A program made the translations under genes and the position numbers. From Acidimicrobiales bacterium (GTDB taxonomy: Bacteria; Actinomycetota; Acidimicrobiia; Acidimicrobiales; SZUA-35): 64,000 nucleotides of DNA. The notes beneath the pieces are model-generated. The model had not been told where the DNA came from. It ran no database searches and saw only the letters and a program-made list of their open reading frames with translations. The stretch lies in the NCBI GenBank assembly GCA_028285495.1, contig JANQPB010000010.1, positions 56,304-120,303 on the forward strand. Reading direction: 5' to 3'. This document shows positions 17,450 to 25,929 of the stretch, one piece after another. The stretch's first letter is position 1; the number at the start of each line of letters is the position of its first letter.

Positions 17450-18379
17450 TCAGTCACGGGAGAAGGGTTGGGTCAGGGCGGAGGGGGCCTCCACCCGGCC
17501 GGCCAGCACGACCAGGGCGACGATGGTCAGCACCGCCGGGGCCATCGCTGCGAGGTCGGAGGCTTCGAGGGGGATGATCTGGCGGGCCTTGAGCTGCAGC
17601 ACGAGGGCGCCGACGATGCCGTAGAGCAGGGCGCCGAGCATCACCCCCCGCGGCCGCCAGGCCCCGAAGTACACGAGGGCGACGGCGATGAAGCCGAGGC
17701 CCTGGGTCAGGTTGTTCTGGAAGTTGCCGAGCCGCAGGGTGAGGGCGGCGCCGGCCAGGCCGGCCATGGCGTTGCCGATCAGGATGGCCCGGAACCGGAC
17801 CCAGAAGACCGACACGCCGAGGCTGTCGGCCGCCTCGGGGTTCTCGCCGACGGCCCGGACGTTCATGCCGAAGGTGGTCCGGAACAGCAGGAAGGCGATG
17901 ACCGGGACCATGGCGAAGGCCAGGAACGTCATCAGGTTGTGCTCGAACAGGGCCTCGCCGACGTAGGGGATGTCGGCCAGCAGCGGGACCGAGAGCGTCG
18001 GCAGCCGGGCCGACGGCGTCGGGGTCCCGACGATCTCCTCGAACAACAGGTCGCTGAAGCCGAGCCCGAACAGGTAGATGCCGATGCCGCTGATCCCCTG
18101 CTCGGCCCGGAACACGAGGGTGATGACGGCGTAGACCACGCCCATCAGGAGGCCGACGAGCATGCCGACGAGGGCGGCCAACCACAGGTTCTCGGTCTCC
18201 AGCGCGGTCCAGTAAGCGCCGAAGGCGCTGAGCAGCATGACCCCGTCGACCCCGAGGTTGAGCACGCCGCTGCGCTGCCCGATCGTCTCGCCGAGGGCAG
18301 CCAGCAGGTAGGTGGTGGCGAGCCGGACCCCGGAGGCCAGCACGGTGACCAGCACCGACAGGGTGAACAGGTCCCTCAC
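17450..18379 (-). CDS. Nucleoside-type ABC transporter permease 2
   Basis: The 309-residue permease of the RbsC/BPD_transp_2 family has about nine hydrophobic helices. The N-terminus carries LLAALGETIGQRSGVLNLGVDGVMLL (in pieces: ALGETIGQRSGVLNLG, then VDGVMLLSAFGAY), which is the signature of the NupQ/YufQ-type subunit. It overlaps the upstream permease gene by 4 nt and forms a heterodimeric channel with it. The 70-nt gap to the next gene contains no obvious terminator. Confidence 0.9.
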   Translation of the reverse strand: MRDLFTLSVLVTVLASGVRLATTYLLAALGETIGQRSGVLNLGVDGVMLLSAFGAYWTALETENLWLAALVGMLVGLLMGVVYAVITLVFRAEQGISGIGIYLFGLGFSDLLFEEIVGTPTPSARLPTLSVPLLADIPYVGEALFEHNLMTFLAFAMVPVIAFLLFRTTFGMNVRAVGENPEAADSLGVSVFWVRFRAILIGNAMAGLAGAALTLRLGNFQNNLTQGLGFIAVALVYFGAWRPRGVMLGALLYGIVGALVLQLKARQIIPLEASDLAAMAPAVLTIVALVVLAGRVEAPSALTQPFSRD

Positions 18380-19521
18380 GAGTCACCCCCGCCCGAGGTC
18401 GAGCCGGCGGCCGCGGCCACCGGGTCGGCGCCCCCACCGGACCGCTCCGCCCGCTCGGCCCGGTCGTCGAGCGCCCGCTCGATCCAGGCCCGGATCCGCC
18501 CGCTCGACACGACGAACACGACCACGATGCCGTTGAGGGCCACCGCCAGCGGCGACGGGATCTGCAGCACCCGCTGCAGATTGTTGGCCCCGGTGAGCAG
18601 GCTGCCGAACAGGAACGCCGATGGGATGGTCCAGAGCGGGTGGAGGGCCCCGAACAGCGCGGCGACGATGCCGTTGAACCCGGCGGCACCGGTGAACCCG
18701 GCGGTCGACCCGTCGGTGACCATGCGAAGGCTCTCGCTGCCGAACACCAGCACGGCGCCGGCCAGGCCGGACAGCGACCCGCTGATGGCCATGGCGGTCA
18801 CGAGGCTGCGCTCGACCGAGATGCCGGACGCCCTGGCCGCGTCGGGGTTGTGGCCGACGGCCCGGAGCCGGAAGCCGAGCGGGCTCCGCCACAGCAGCAC
18901 GTAGACGACGATGGCGGCCACGACCGCGATCACGATCCCGAGGTGGAACCGGGTGCCGGGCACGAGGATCGGGAGGGCGGCGTTGTCGGTCAGCCGCTCG
19001 GTCTGGGGGATGCGGCTGCCCTCCAGCTCGGCCTGATCGATCATCGGGCCGCGCAGCAGGTAGTTCATGACCTGGACGGCGACGAGGTTGAGCATGATCG
19101 TCGACAGGATCTCGTTGACCGAGGCGTAGGCCTTCAGCACACCGGCGATCGAGCCCCAGATCCCGCCGCCGATCATCCCGACGATCAGGACGAGGGGCAG
19201 CAGGAGGGGCCGGGGCGTGTCGGGGATGGCGAGGGCGACGGCGGTGGCCATCAGGGCCCCGATGACGATCTGGCCCTCACCGCCGATGTTGATGACCCTG
19301 GCCCGGAACGCCACGGTGATGCCGACGCCGACCAGCAGCAGCGGCGTCGCCCGTACCGCGGTGGTGGCCACCCGCTCGCGGGTGCCGAAGGCACCGTCGA
19401 GGATGGCGACCAGCCCGTCGATCGGGTTGGCGCCGAGGGCCAGGATCATGATGGCCCCGAACAGGAAGGCCACCAGGGCCGCGCCGAGGGGGACCACCCC
19501 GCCGAGGGCACGCCTGATCAT
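18376..19521 (-). CDS. Nucleoside-type ABC transporter permease 1
   Basis: The 381-residue permease has the NupP/YufP-type features: ALGANPIDGLVAILDGAFGT near the N-terminus, GVGITVAFRARVINIGGEGQ and the GFNGIVAALFGALHPLWTI motif. The C-terminal ~40 residues are hydrophilic. It is the first gene of the transporter operon. Upstream, a TAGATT hexamer on the minus strand near 19600 and a leader with a small CCTGCC/GGCAGG hairpin may form its own promoter, or the transcript may continue from the regulator gene upstream. Confidence 0.9.
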   Translation of the reverse strand: MIRRALGGVVPLGAALVAFLFGAIMILALGANPIDGLVAILDGAFGTRERVATTAVRATPLLLVGVGITVAFRARVINIGGEGQIVIGALMATAVALAIPDTPRPLLLPLVLIVGMIGGGIWGSIAGVLKAYASVNEILSTIMLNLVAVQVMNYLLRGPMIDQAELEGSRIPQTERLTDNAALPILVPGTRFHLGIVIAVVAAIVVYVLLWRSPLGFRLRAVGHNPDAARASGISVERSLVTAMAISGSLSGLAGAVLVFGSESLRMVTDGSTAGFTGAAGFNGIVAALFGALHPLWTIPSAFLFGSLLTGANNLQRVLQIPSPLAVALNGIVVVFVVSSGRIRAWIERALDDRAERAERSGGGADPVAAAAGSTSGGGDS

Positions 19522-19682
19522 GGCTCGTTCGTCTGCTCCGCCGACGGTTGCACTGGCAGTTCCTTCCGGGACCCACGCCTGCCCCGGCAGGGAAATCTAG
19601 CCCACCGGTCCCATCGCCGTGCGCCTCCCCGGGAAACCAATCGTGAAGATGGTGTTTCCGTCGTGTTCACGCATCGGCGTGG

Positions 19683-20213
19683 TCACGAGCGGTCGATGGC
19701 GTTGAGATAGTTGTAGATGGTGATCCGGCTGACACCCATGATGCGGGCCATGTCGTCGACCGCGCCCCGGAGGAGGAACGCCCCCTGCTCCTCGAGCAGG
19801 CGGACGACGCGCTGCTTGTCGGCCCGACTCCAGTCGTCGACGGCGGTCCCGATGTCGCGCTCGGCAGCCCGGATCATGCTGGTCAGGGCGTCGTGCAGCG
19901 GGCCGACCGACAGGTCCTTCGGGTCGGCGCCGACGTGGATGCGCAGCGACGTGGCCCCGGCGGCCATGGCGTCGCGGACCATCTCCCCGACGGCCTCGGC
20001 CACCGTGTCCGGGTCGCCGGAGGCGATGGACGCGAACGGGCCGAGGTCGACCTCGACCCCTCGACGCTCGAACGGCGACAGGGCGGCCTCGACGTGGGGG
20101 CCGGGAACCCCCTCGGCGAACGGCTCGACGAGGAACTCGACCGAGAGCGAGCGGTCGAGTTCGTCTGACCGTGCGCCGTTGCCGCGGTCGGCACCGTCGG
20201 TTCCAGAGCTCAT
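19683..20213 (-). CDS. Transcriptional regulator with YkoF/MTH1187-like domain and C-terminal HTH
   Basis: A 176-residue two-domain protein. Residues ~22-100 (VEFLVEPFAEGVPGPHVEAA, then FASIASGDPDTVAEAVGEM and ATSLRIHVGA) fit the thiamine-binding-protein family (MTH1187/YkoF, PF01910). Residues ~130-173 (KQRVVRLLEEQGAFLLRGAV, then VSRITIYNYLNAI) form a YheO-like helix-turn-helix. It lies at the junction between the purine transporter operon (same strand, downstream) and the divergent ygfK operon, so it is the likely local regulator. The ligand may be thiamine-like or a purine intermediate. The ATG is preceded by TACGTT at 7 nt, a leaderless arrangement. Confidence 0.75.
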   Translation of the reverse strand: MSSGTDGADRGNGARSDELDRSLSVEFLVEPFAEGVPGPHVEAALSPFERRGVEVDLGPFASIASGDPDTVAEAVGEMVRDAMAAGATSLRIHVGADPKDLSVGPLHDALTSMIRAAERDIGTAVDDWSRADKQRVVRLLEEQGAFLLRGAVDDMARIMGVSRITIYNYLNAIDRS

Positions 20214-20290
20214 GGGAGTCAACGTACCGGTTCGACTCGGGCCTGCCCAGTGCACGACACCCGCCGGAGACCCGAGGTCGGGTGTCCTGA

Positions 20291-20324
20291 TTTTACATTT
20301 TGTACAGCGTGCTAGGCTGGTGCG
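20291..20324 (+). promoter_or_regulatory. Promoter and candidate operator of the ygfK operon
   Basis: An AT-rich island in a very GC-rich background: TTTACA (20292-20297) as -35, TAGGCT (20313-20318) as -10, then 6 nt to the GTG start, predicting a leaderless mRNA. The short palindrome TACA-TTT-TGTA (20294-20304) lies between -35 and -10, a typical repressor position. The 110-nt gap also holds the promoter of the divergent regulator (TACGTT at 20221-20226 on the minus strand). Confidence 0.6.
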
Positions 20325-22130
20325 GTGACCCAAGCGGCGAAGACCCTGGTTGAGCCCGCGGCGGGCGAGGTCGGCGACACCGCACCGCTCACGCCGATGA
20401 GCCTCGGCGCCCTGCTCGGGCGCATCGATCACGAGTTCACCACCCGGAACCGCATCTTCGACCTCCCCACCGGGCGCTTCTGGAAGCCCGACCCCGAGAT
20501 CGACCTGGGGTTCTCGTTCCTCGGTCGACCGGCGGCGACCCCGATCGGGCCGGCGGCCGGCCCGCACAGCCAGCTGGCCCAGAACATCGCGCTCTCGTGG
20601 CTCGGCGGGTCGCGGCTGTTCGAGCTGAAGACGGTCCAGATCCTCGACGAGCTCGAGATCAGCCGGCCGTGCATCGACATGCAGACGATCGGCTACAACA
20701 TCGAGTGGAGCCAGGAGCTGACGCTCACCCAGAGCCTGACCGAGTACGTCAAGGCGTCGATGCTGCTCGACATCCTCCGCCGCTGGGAACCGCTGTCCGA
20801 CCTCGTCGGCCCCGATCCTGGCCCTCATGTGTTCGACCTGTCGGTCGGCTACGACCTGGCCGGCATCTCCGACCCTCGGGTCGCGGCCTTCATCGTCGGC
20901 ATGGGCGACGCCAGGGGCGAGGTCGATCGGCTCAGACCCGAGATCCCCGACGCCTTCGCCGAGTTCCGCGACCTCGACTTCGTCGACGAGCTGTCCGACT
21001 CGCTGACGCTCTCGACGTTCCACGGCTGCCCGCCGAACGAGATCGAGGCGATCACCAAGCACCTGATCGACGTCCACGATCTCGACGTCATCGTCAAGCT
21101 CAACCCGACGCTGCTCGGCTACGAGACCGTGGCCGGCATCGTCAACGACGAGCTCGGCTACACCGACGTCTCGGTCAAGGAGCAGGCGTTCGCCGAGGAC
21201 CTGCAGTTCGACCGCGGCATCGAGCTGATCGGCGAGCTGCGGGAGTACGCCATCGAGCGGGGCCATCGCTTCGGCATCAAGCTGACCAACACCCTGGTGG
21301 TCGACAACACCAAGCAGTGGATGCCCGAGGACACGATGTACCTCTCGGGCCCGCCGCTGCACGTGTTGGCCATGTCGCTGCTCGAGCGCCTGTCGGACGC
21401 CCTGCCGGGGATGCTCGACATCCCCGGTCCGAGCGGCGGCGGTGACGTCCTCGTCAGCTTCTCGGCCGGTGTCTCGCGCAACAACCTGGCCGACACGCTG
21501 GCGGCCGGCGTCAACCCGGCCACGATCTGCTCCGATCTGCTCAAGCCCGGTGGCTACGGGCGCCTGGCCCCGATGCTCAAGTCGCTCACCGCTGCGGTGC
21601 GCGACGCCGGCTGCACCGACCTGGCCTCGTACCGGGCCAGCCGTCAGGCGGCAAGCGAGGCGGCCGGACACCGCTCGGCGGTCGCGGCCCACGTCGCCAC
21701 CATCCGGGGCGACGGCAAGGCGTCGTACCACGCCGACGGCAACGCCAAGCTGCCCCGGGAGGTCGACCACCGGCTGGAGATGTTCGGCTGCGTCGCCTGC
21801 AACTTCTGCATCACCGTGTGCCCGAACGACGCCTTCTTCTCCATCCCGTCGCTGGAGGGCCAGTCCGACCGCCAGCAGTACCTGCTGTGGGCCGAGCTGT
21901 GCAACGAGTGCGGGAACTGCATGACGTTCTGCCCCGAGGAGGGCGACCCGGCCAAGGTGAAGCCGCGCCTGTTCACCAGCCCCGACGTGTTCGATGGCCG
22001 GACCGGGCAGGGGTTCCTGGTCGGCGCCGACGGTGACCTGCGAGCTCGCGACGGCCACGAGGCCGATGGCGACGTCGTTGCGCAATTGCTCGGCCGCGAC
22101 GGCGGCAACCCCCTCGGAGGCGCCCGATGA
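20325..22130 (+). CDS. ygfK: Short YgfK-like oxidoreductase (dihydroorotate-dehydrogenase-like barrel plus 2x4Fe-4S)
   Basis: A 601-residue protein. The first ~450 residues match the N-terminal part of E. coli YgfK (ATPIGPAAGPHSQLAQNI, LKTVQILDELEI, TLSTFHGCPPNEIEAI, VKLNPTLLGYETV). The C-terminus has two 4Fe-4S motifs: Cys489/492/495/499 and Cys526/529/532/536 (CNECGNC), then the GFLV motif as in YgfK. E. coli YgfK is about 1030 residues; the central GltD-like FAD/NAD(P) domain is missing here and the fusion point is clean. In E. coli ygfK lies with ssnA and xdhD in a purine-catabolic region, exactly the company here. The annotated 'selenate reductase' name is probably not the real function. 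Start GTG is leaderless-type. Confidence 0.85.
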   Translation: MTQAAKTLVEPAAGEVGDTAPLTPMSLGALLGRIDHEFTTRNRIFDLPTGRFWKPDPEIDLGFSFLGRPAATPIGPAAGPHSQLAQNIALSWLGGSRLFELKTVQILDELEISRPCIDMQTIGYNIEWSQELTLTQSLTEYVKASMLLDILRRWEPLSDLVGPDPGPHVFDLSVGYDLAGISDPRVAAFIVGMGDARGEVDRLRPEIPDAFAEFRDLDFVDELSDSLTLSTFHGCPPNEIEAITKHLIDVHDLDVIVKLNPTLLGYETVAGIVNDELGYTDVSVKEQAFAEDLQFDRGIELIGELREYAIERGHRFGIKLTNTLVVDNTKQWMPEDTMYLSGPPLHVLAMSLLERLSDALPGMLDIPGPSGGGDVLVSFSAGVSRNNLADTLAAGVNPATICSDLLKPGGYGRLAPMLKSLTAAVRDAGCTDLASYRASRQAASEAAGHRSAVAAHVATIRGDGKASYHADGNAKLPREVDHRLEMFGCVACNFCITVCPNDAFFSIPSLEGQSDRQQYLLWAELCNECGNCMTFCPEEGDPAKVKPRLFTSPDVFDGRTGQGFLVGADGDLRARDGHEADGDVVAQLLGRDGGNPLGGAR

Positions 22131-23110
22131 CGGCCGACGACGGCGACGGGCCCGACGCCGCTCGGCGGATGCTCCGGGTCGCCGCCGGCCAGCTCGGGCC
22201 GGTCGGCCGCGACGAGCCCCGATCGTCGGTCGTCGCTCGCCTGATCGCCCTGCTCGACCGGGCCGCCGATCGAGGCGTCGAGCTGGTGGCCTTCCCCGAG
22301 CTGGCCCTGACCACCTTCTTCCCCCGCTGGTACACCGAGGAGCTCTCGGGCCACGACCACTACTTCGAGACCGAGATGCCCGGCCCCGAGACCAAGCCGC
22401 TGTTCGACGCGGCGGCCAGCCACGGCATCGGCTTCTCGCTCGGCTACGCCGAGCTGACCCCGGACGGGCACCGCTACAACACCACGATCCTGGTCGACGG
22501 CGCCGGCGGCGAGGTGGCCCGGTTCCGCAAGGTCCACATCCCCGGCCACGAGGACGACGAGCCCTGGCGGCCGTTCCAGCACCTGGAGCGCCGCTACTTC
22601 GAGGAGTCCGACCAGGGCTTCGGGGTGTGGCCGGCCTTCGGCGGGCTGGTTGGGATGGCCACCTGCAACGACCGCCGCTGGCCCGAGACCTACCGCGAGA
22701 TGGGCCTGCAGGGGGTCGAGCTGATCCTGATCGGCTACAACACGCCGATCCACTACGCCCCCGATCCCGGCCAGAACGCCCTGCAGGGGTTCCACAACGC
22801 CCTGGTCATGCAGGCCGGCGCCTACCAGAACGGCACGTGGGTGGTCGGGGTGGCCAAGGGCGGCACCGAGGAGGGCGTCGAGTCGCTGGCTCAGTCGGCG
22901 ATCATCGCCCCGTCCGGGCAGATCGTGGCCCAGGCCGTGACCAGCGGTGACGAGCTCGTCGTCGCCGACTGCGATCTCGACTGGTGCCGGCACTACAAGG
23001 AGACGCTGTTCGACTTCGCCCGCTACCGGCGGCCCGAGGTCTACCGACGGATCACGACCCAGAAGGGCGTCGAGGTGCCACCGCCGCGGCACGAAGGAGC
23101 GGAACCGTGA
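22127..23110 (+). CDS. Nitrilase-superfamily N-carbamoyl-D-amino acid hydrolase-like enzyme
   Basis: The 327-residue protein has the nitrilase catalytic triad: Glu58 (AFPELALTTFFPRW), Lys135 (RKVHIPG) and Cys180 (CNDRRWPE). The motifs ELALTTFFPRW, ETEMPGP, PFQHLERRYFE and CNDRRWPE, MQAGAYQNG are almost diagnostic of N-carbamoyl-D-amino acid amidohydrolases, which split ureido acids into amino acid, CO2 and ammonia. In this operon the natural substrate is more likely a ureido intermediate of purine ring breakdown than a D-amino acid derivative. It overlaps both neighbours by 4 nt (ATGA, GTGA), showing translational coupling. Confidence 0.85.
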   Translation: MTADDGDGPDAARRMLRVAAGQLGPVGRDEPRSSVVARLIALLDRAADRGVELVAFPELALTTFFPRWYTEELSGHDHYFETEMPGPETKPLFDAAASHGIGFSLGYAELTPDGHRYNTTILVDGAGGEVARFRKVHIPGHEDDEPWRPFQHLERRYFEESDQGFGVWPAFGGLVGMATCNDRRWPETYREMGLQGVELILIGYNTPIHYAPDPGQNALQGFHNALVMQAGAYQNGTWVVGVAKGGTEEGVESLAQSAIIAPSGQIVAQAVTSGDELVVADCDLDWCRHYKETLFDFARYRRPEVYRRITTQKGVEVPPPRHEGAEP

Positions 23111-25929
23111 CCGAAACCGCCGAGAACCCGACCACCACATCCCCCGCGCCACCGACCGAGCGGTGCTCGTTCGTCCTCAACGGCACCCCGGTGTCGATCG
23201 GGGGTACGCACGAGCACCTCCTGGCCGCCCTCCGGGACGAGCTGGGGGTGCTCTCCCCGAAGGACGGCTGCGCCCCGTCTGGCCAGTGCGGCTGTTGCAC
23301 CGTGCTGGTCGACGGCAAGGCCAGGGTCGCGTGCCAGACCTCGCTGGAGCGGACCGAGGGCACCGACGTGGTGACCCTGGAGGGCTTCGACCCCGAGGAG
23401 GCGGCCCGCTACGCCGCCGCCTTCGCCGCCAACGGGGCCCTGCAGTGCGGCTTCTGCACGCCGGGGATCGTCGCCCGGGCCAAGGCGATGATCGACAAGA
23501 AGGGCGAGGCCCTCCAACGGGAGGATGCGGCCCGCCTGCTCGGCGCCCACCTGTGCCGCTGCACCGGCTACGTCAAGATCCTCGACGCCATCGAGGACCT
23601 GGCCAGGGGCGAGACCCCGGTGGTCATCGAGCCGAAGGGTGTCGGCTCCCCCACCGCCTCTGGCGGTGTCGGTGCACGGCTCATCAAGTACGAGGCCGCG
23701 ACCCTGACCCTCGGCACCCGCCCGTTCATCGACGACATGGTCCCCGACGCGGACCTGGCCGGGCCGCTGCTGCACGGCGCCGTCCACCTGGCCGACCAGG
23801 CCAGGGCCGACGTCGTGGCCATCGACACCGCCGCGGCCGAGGCGATGCCCGGCGTGGTCCGGGTCGTCACCGCGGCCGACGTGCCGGGCGAGCTGCGCCA
23901 CGGCCTGATCCACAAGGACTGGCCGGTGTTCATCCCGGTCGGCGGCCGCACCAGCTACCTCGGCGACGTGCTGGCCCTGGTGGTGGCCGAGGACCGGCCG
24001 ACGGCGCGCGCTGCGGCCGAGCTGATCGAGGTCACCTACGATGTGCTGGAGCCGGTCACCGATCCGGTCGTGGCCGTCGACCCCGGGGCCAACGCCCCCG
24101 ATGCGGTGTGGACCCTCGACGGCAACGTGCTGTCCCGCTCGACCTACCGCCGGGGCGACGTCGAGGTGGCGCTGGCGTCGTCGGCCCACGTGGTCACCGA
24201 GACGTTCCAGACCCAGCGGATCGAGCACGCCTTCGTCGAGCCCGAGTCGACCCTGGCCGTACCCGTCCCGGCCGGTCGACCGCTGCCGCTGACCGCCGGC
24301 GACGCAACGGACGCTGCGACCCCGGCGGTGGCCGACGTCGATCGGATGATCGTCTACAGCGGCGGTCAGGGCATCTGGGACGACCGCAACGACATCGCCC
24401 GCATCCTCGACATCGACCCGTCGCTGGTCGTCACCGAGCTGGTGTCGAACGGTGGGGCCTTCGGCGGCAAGGAGGACATGTCGAACCAGGGTCAGACCGC
24501 GCTGGCGGCCTGGCTGCTGAGCCGCCCGGTCAGGACCACCTTCTCCCGGGAGGAGTCGCTGCTGGTCCACGCCAAGCGCCACCCGATCCGCATGGAGTAC
24601 CGGGCCGGCTGCGACGCCGACGGCCGGCTGACCGCCCTCGCCGTGCAGATGGTCGGCGACTCGGGGCCGTATGCATCGGTCGGCATGAAGGTGCTGGAGC
24701 GGGCCGCCGGTCACGCCTCGGGCCCCTACGTCGTGCCCAACATCGCCGTCGATGCGGTCGCGGCCCGAACCAACAACTCGGTGTGTGGTGCGTTCCGTGG
24801 CTTCGGGGCCAACCAGGCCCAGTTCGCCATGGAGGGGGTCATGGACCGCCTGGCCGCCGCCGTCGGGATCAGCGGGTGGGAGATGCGGAGCCGCAACGTC
24901 GTCGACCCCGGCGACGTGTGGGGTCCCGGTCAGATCATGAGCGAGGGCTCGGCCGGGGCCAGGGCCTGCCTCGACGCCGTCCGCGACGACTTCGAGGCGG
25001 CGGTGGCCGCCGGCAAGGCGGTCGGGGTCGGCCTCGGGCTCAAGAACTCGGGCCTCGGCAACGGGTTCAAGGAGATCGCCAAGGCGGTCGTGCGCTTCCG
25101 CCCCGACGAGGGCGGCGAGGCCGGCCCCCGCATAGAGGTACGGCACTGCTGGACCGAGATGGGTCAGGGGGTGCACACCGTGGCGCTGCAGGTCGCCGTC
25201 GAGGAGCTCGGTGTGTCGGCCGACCAGGTCGAGGTCATCGTCGACTCGACCCGTGAGCTCGGCGCCGGCCAGACCACCGGCAGCCGGGGCACCCTGATGG
25301 GGGCCGGGGCGGTGGCCGATGCGTGCAAGCGGGCGCTGGCCGACGGCTGCCGGCCCGGCGTCGACTACGAGGGTGAGTACCGGGTCGACTGGACCAACTC
25401 GCTGAGCGAGGGCCTCGAGCACCCGGTGATCCACTCGACGTTCGGCTACGCCTCCCAGCTGGTGGTGATGGATCCCGAGACGGCAACCGTCGAGAAGGTG
25501 GTGGCGGCCCACGACGTCGGCCGGGCGGTCAACCCGCTGCTGTGCGAGGGCCAGATCGAGGGAGCGGTGCACATGGGCCTCGGCTACGCCCTGTCCGAGG
25601 GCTTCCCCTGCGACCCGGACGGCCTGCCGCTCAACGACACCCTCCGCAGCCTGGAGATCATCCGCCCGAAGGACATGCCCCCGGTCGACGTGAAGCTCAT
25701 CGAGTCGCCCGAGCCCGACGCCCCCTACGGCATCAAGGGCGTCGGTGAGATCGGCCTGGTCCCGACGGCCGGCGCCGTGGCCGCAGCCCTGCGGGCCGCC
25801 GACGGCGTCTGGCGAAACGAGCTGCCGCTGGCCAACGAGGCCAACCGGGAGCGCCCGTGGTCGACCACTCCCCTGTCGGAGGTGTTCGACCGGCTGGACC
25901 GCGCCGCCGCCGTGGACGAGGCCGGCTGA
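23107..25929 (+). CDS. xdhD: XdhD-type molybdenum hydroxylase (fused 2Fe-2S and Mo domains)
   Basis: The 940-residue protein joins an N-terminal 2x[2Fe-2S] module (CAPSGQCGCCTVLVDGKARVAC in the pieces GQCGCCTVLVDG and ARVAC; CGFCTPG; CRCTGY) to a molybdopterin hydroxylase domain. Key parts are GGAFGGKEDM, CGAFRGFGANQAQFAMEG, GQGVHTVALQ and the catalytic-glutamate motif GIKGVGEIGLVP. The fused order and length match E. coli XdhD (about 956 aa) and 'selenium-dependent xanthine dehydrogenase' proteins. It would oxidise purine bases such as hypoxanthine or xanthine towards urate. No FAD subunit (YgfM/XdhB type) is nearby. The GTG start overlaps the nitrilase stop. Molybdate could come from modABC 17 kb away. 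Confidence 0.88.
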   Translation: MTETAENPTTTSPAPPTERCSFVLNGTPVSIGGTHEHLLAALRDELGVLSPKDGCAPSGQCGCCTVLVDGKARVACQTSLERTEGTDVVTLEGFDPEEAARYAAAFAANGALQCGFCTPGIVARAKAMIDKKGEALQREDAARLLGAHLCRCTGYVKILDAIEDLARGETPVVIEPKGVGSPTASGGVGARLIKYEAATLTLGTRPFIDDMVPDADLAGPLLHGAVHLADQARADVVAIDTAAAEAMPGVVRVVTAADVPGELRHGLIHKDWPVFIPVGGRTSYLGDVLALVVAEDRPTARAAAELIEVTYDVLEPVTDPVVAVDPGANAPDAVWTLDGNVLSRSTYRRGDVEVALASSAHVVTETFQTQRIEHAFVEPESTLAVPVPAGRPLPLTAGDATDAATPAVADVDRMIVYSGGQGIWDDRNDIARILDIDPSLVVTELVSNGGAFGGKEDMSNQGQTALAAWLLSRPVRTTFSREESLLVHAKRHPIRMEYRAGCDADGRLTALAVQMVGDSGPYASVGMKVLERAAGHASGPYVVPNIAVDAVAARTNNSVCGAFRGFGANQAQFAMEGVMDRLAAAVGISGWEMRSRNVVDPGDVWGPGQIMSEGSAGARACLDAVRDDFEAAVAAGKAVGVGLGLKNSGLGNGFKEIAKAVVRFRPDEGGEAGPRIEVRHCWTEMGQGVHTVALQVAVEELGVSADQVEVIVDSTRELGAGQTTGSRGTLMGAGAVADACKRALADGCRPGVDYEGEYRVDWTNSLSEGLEHPVIHSTFGYASQLVVMDPETATVEKVVAAHDVGRAVNPLLCEGQIEGAVHMGLGYALSEGFPCDPDGLPLNDTLRSLEIIRPKDMPPVDVKLIESPEPDAPYGIKGVGEIGLVPTAGAVAAALRAADGVWRNELPLANEANRERPWSTTPLSEVFDRLDRAAAVDEAG

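Noticed and set aside
20325..22130. Selenate reductase as literal function of the YgfK-like protein
   Set aside because: The name is historical; the neighbours (ssnA, xdhD, carbamoyl hydrolase) point to purine breakdown and there is no selenium gene in the window.
23041..25572. An 843-codon minus-strand frame inside xdhD
   Set aside because: Antisense shadow; xdhD on the plus strand has complete cofactor motifs.
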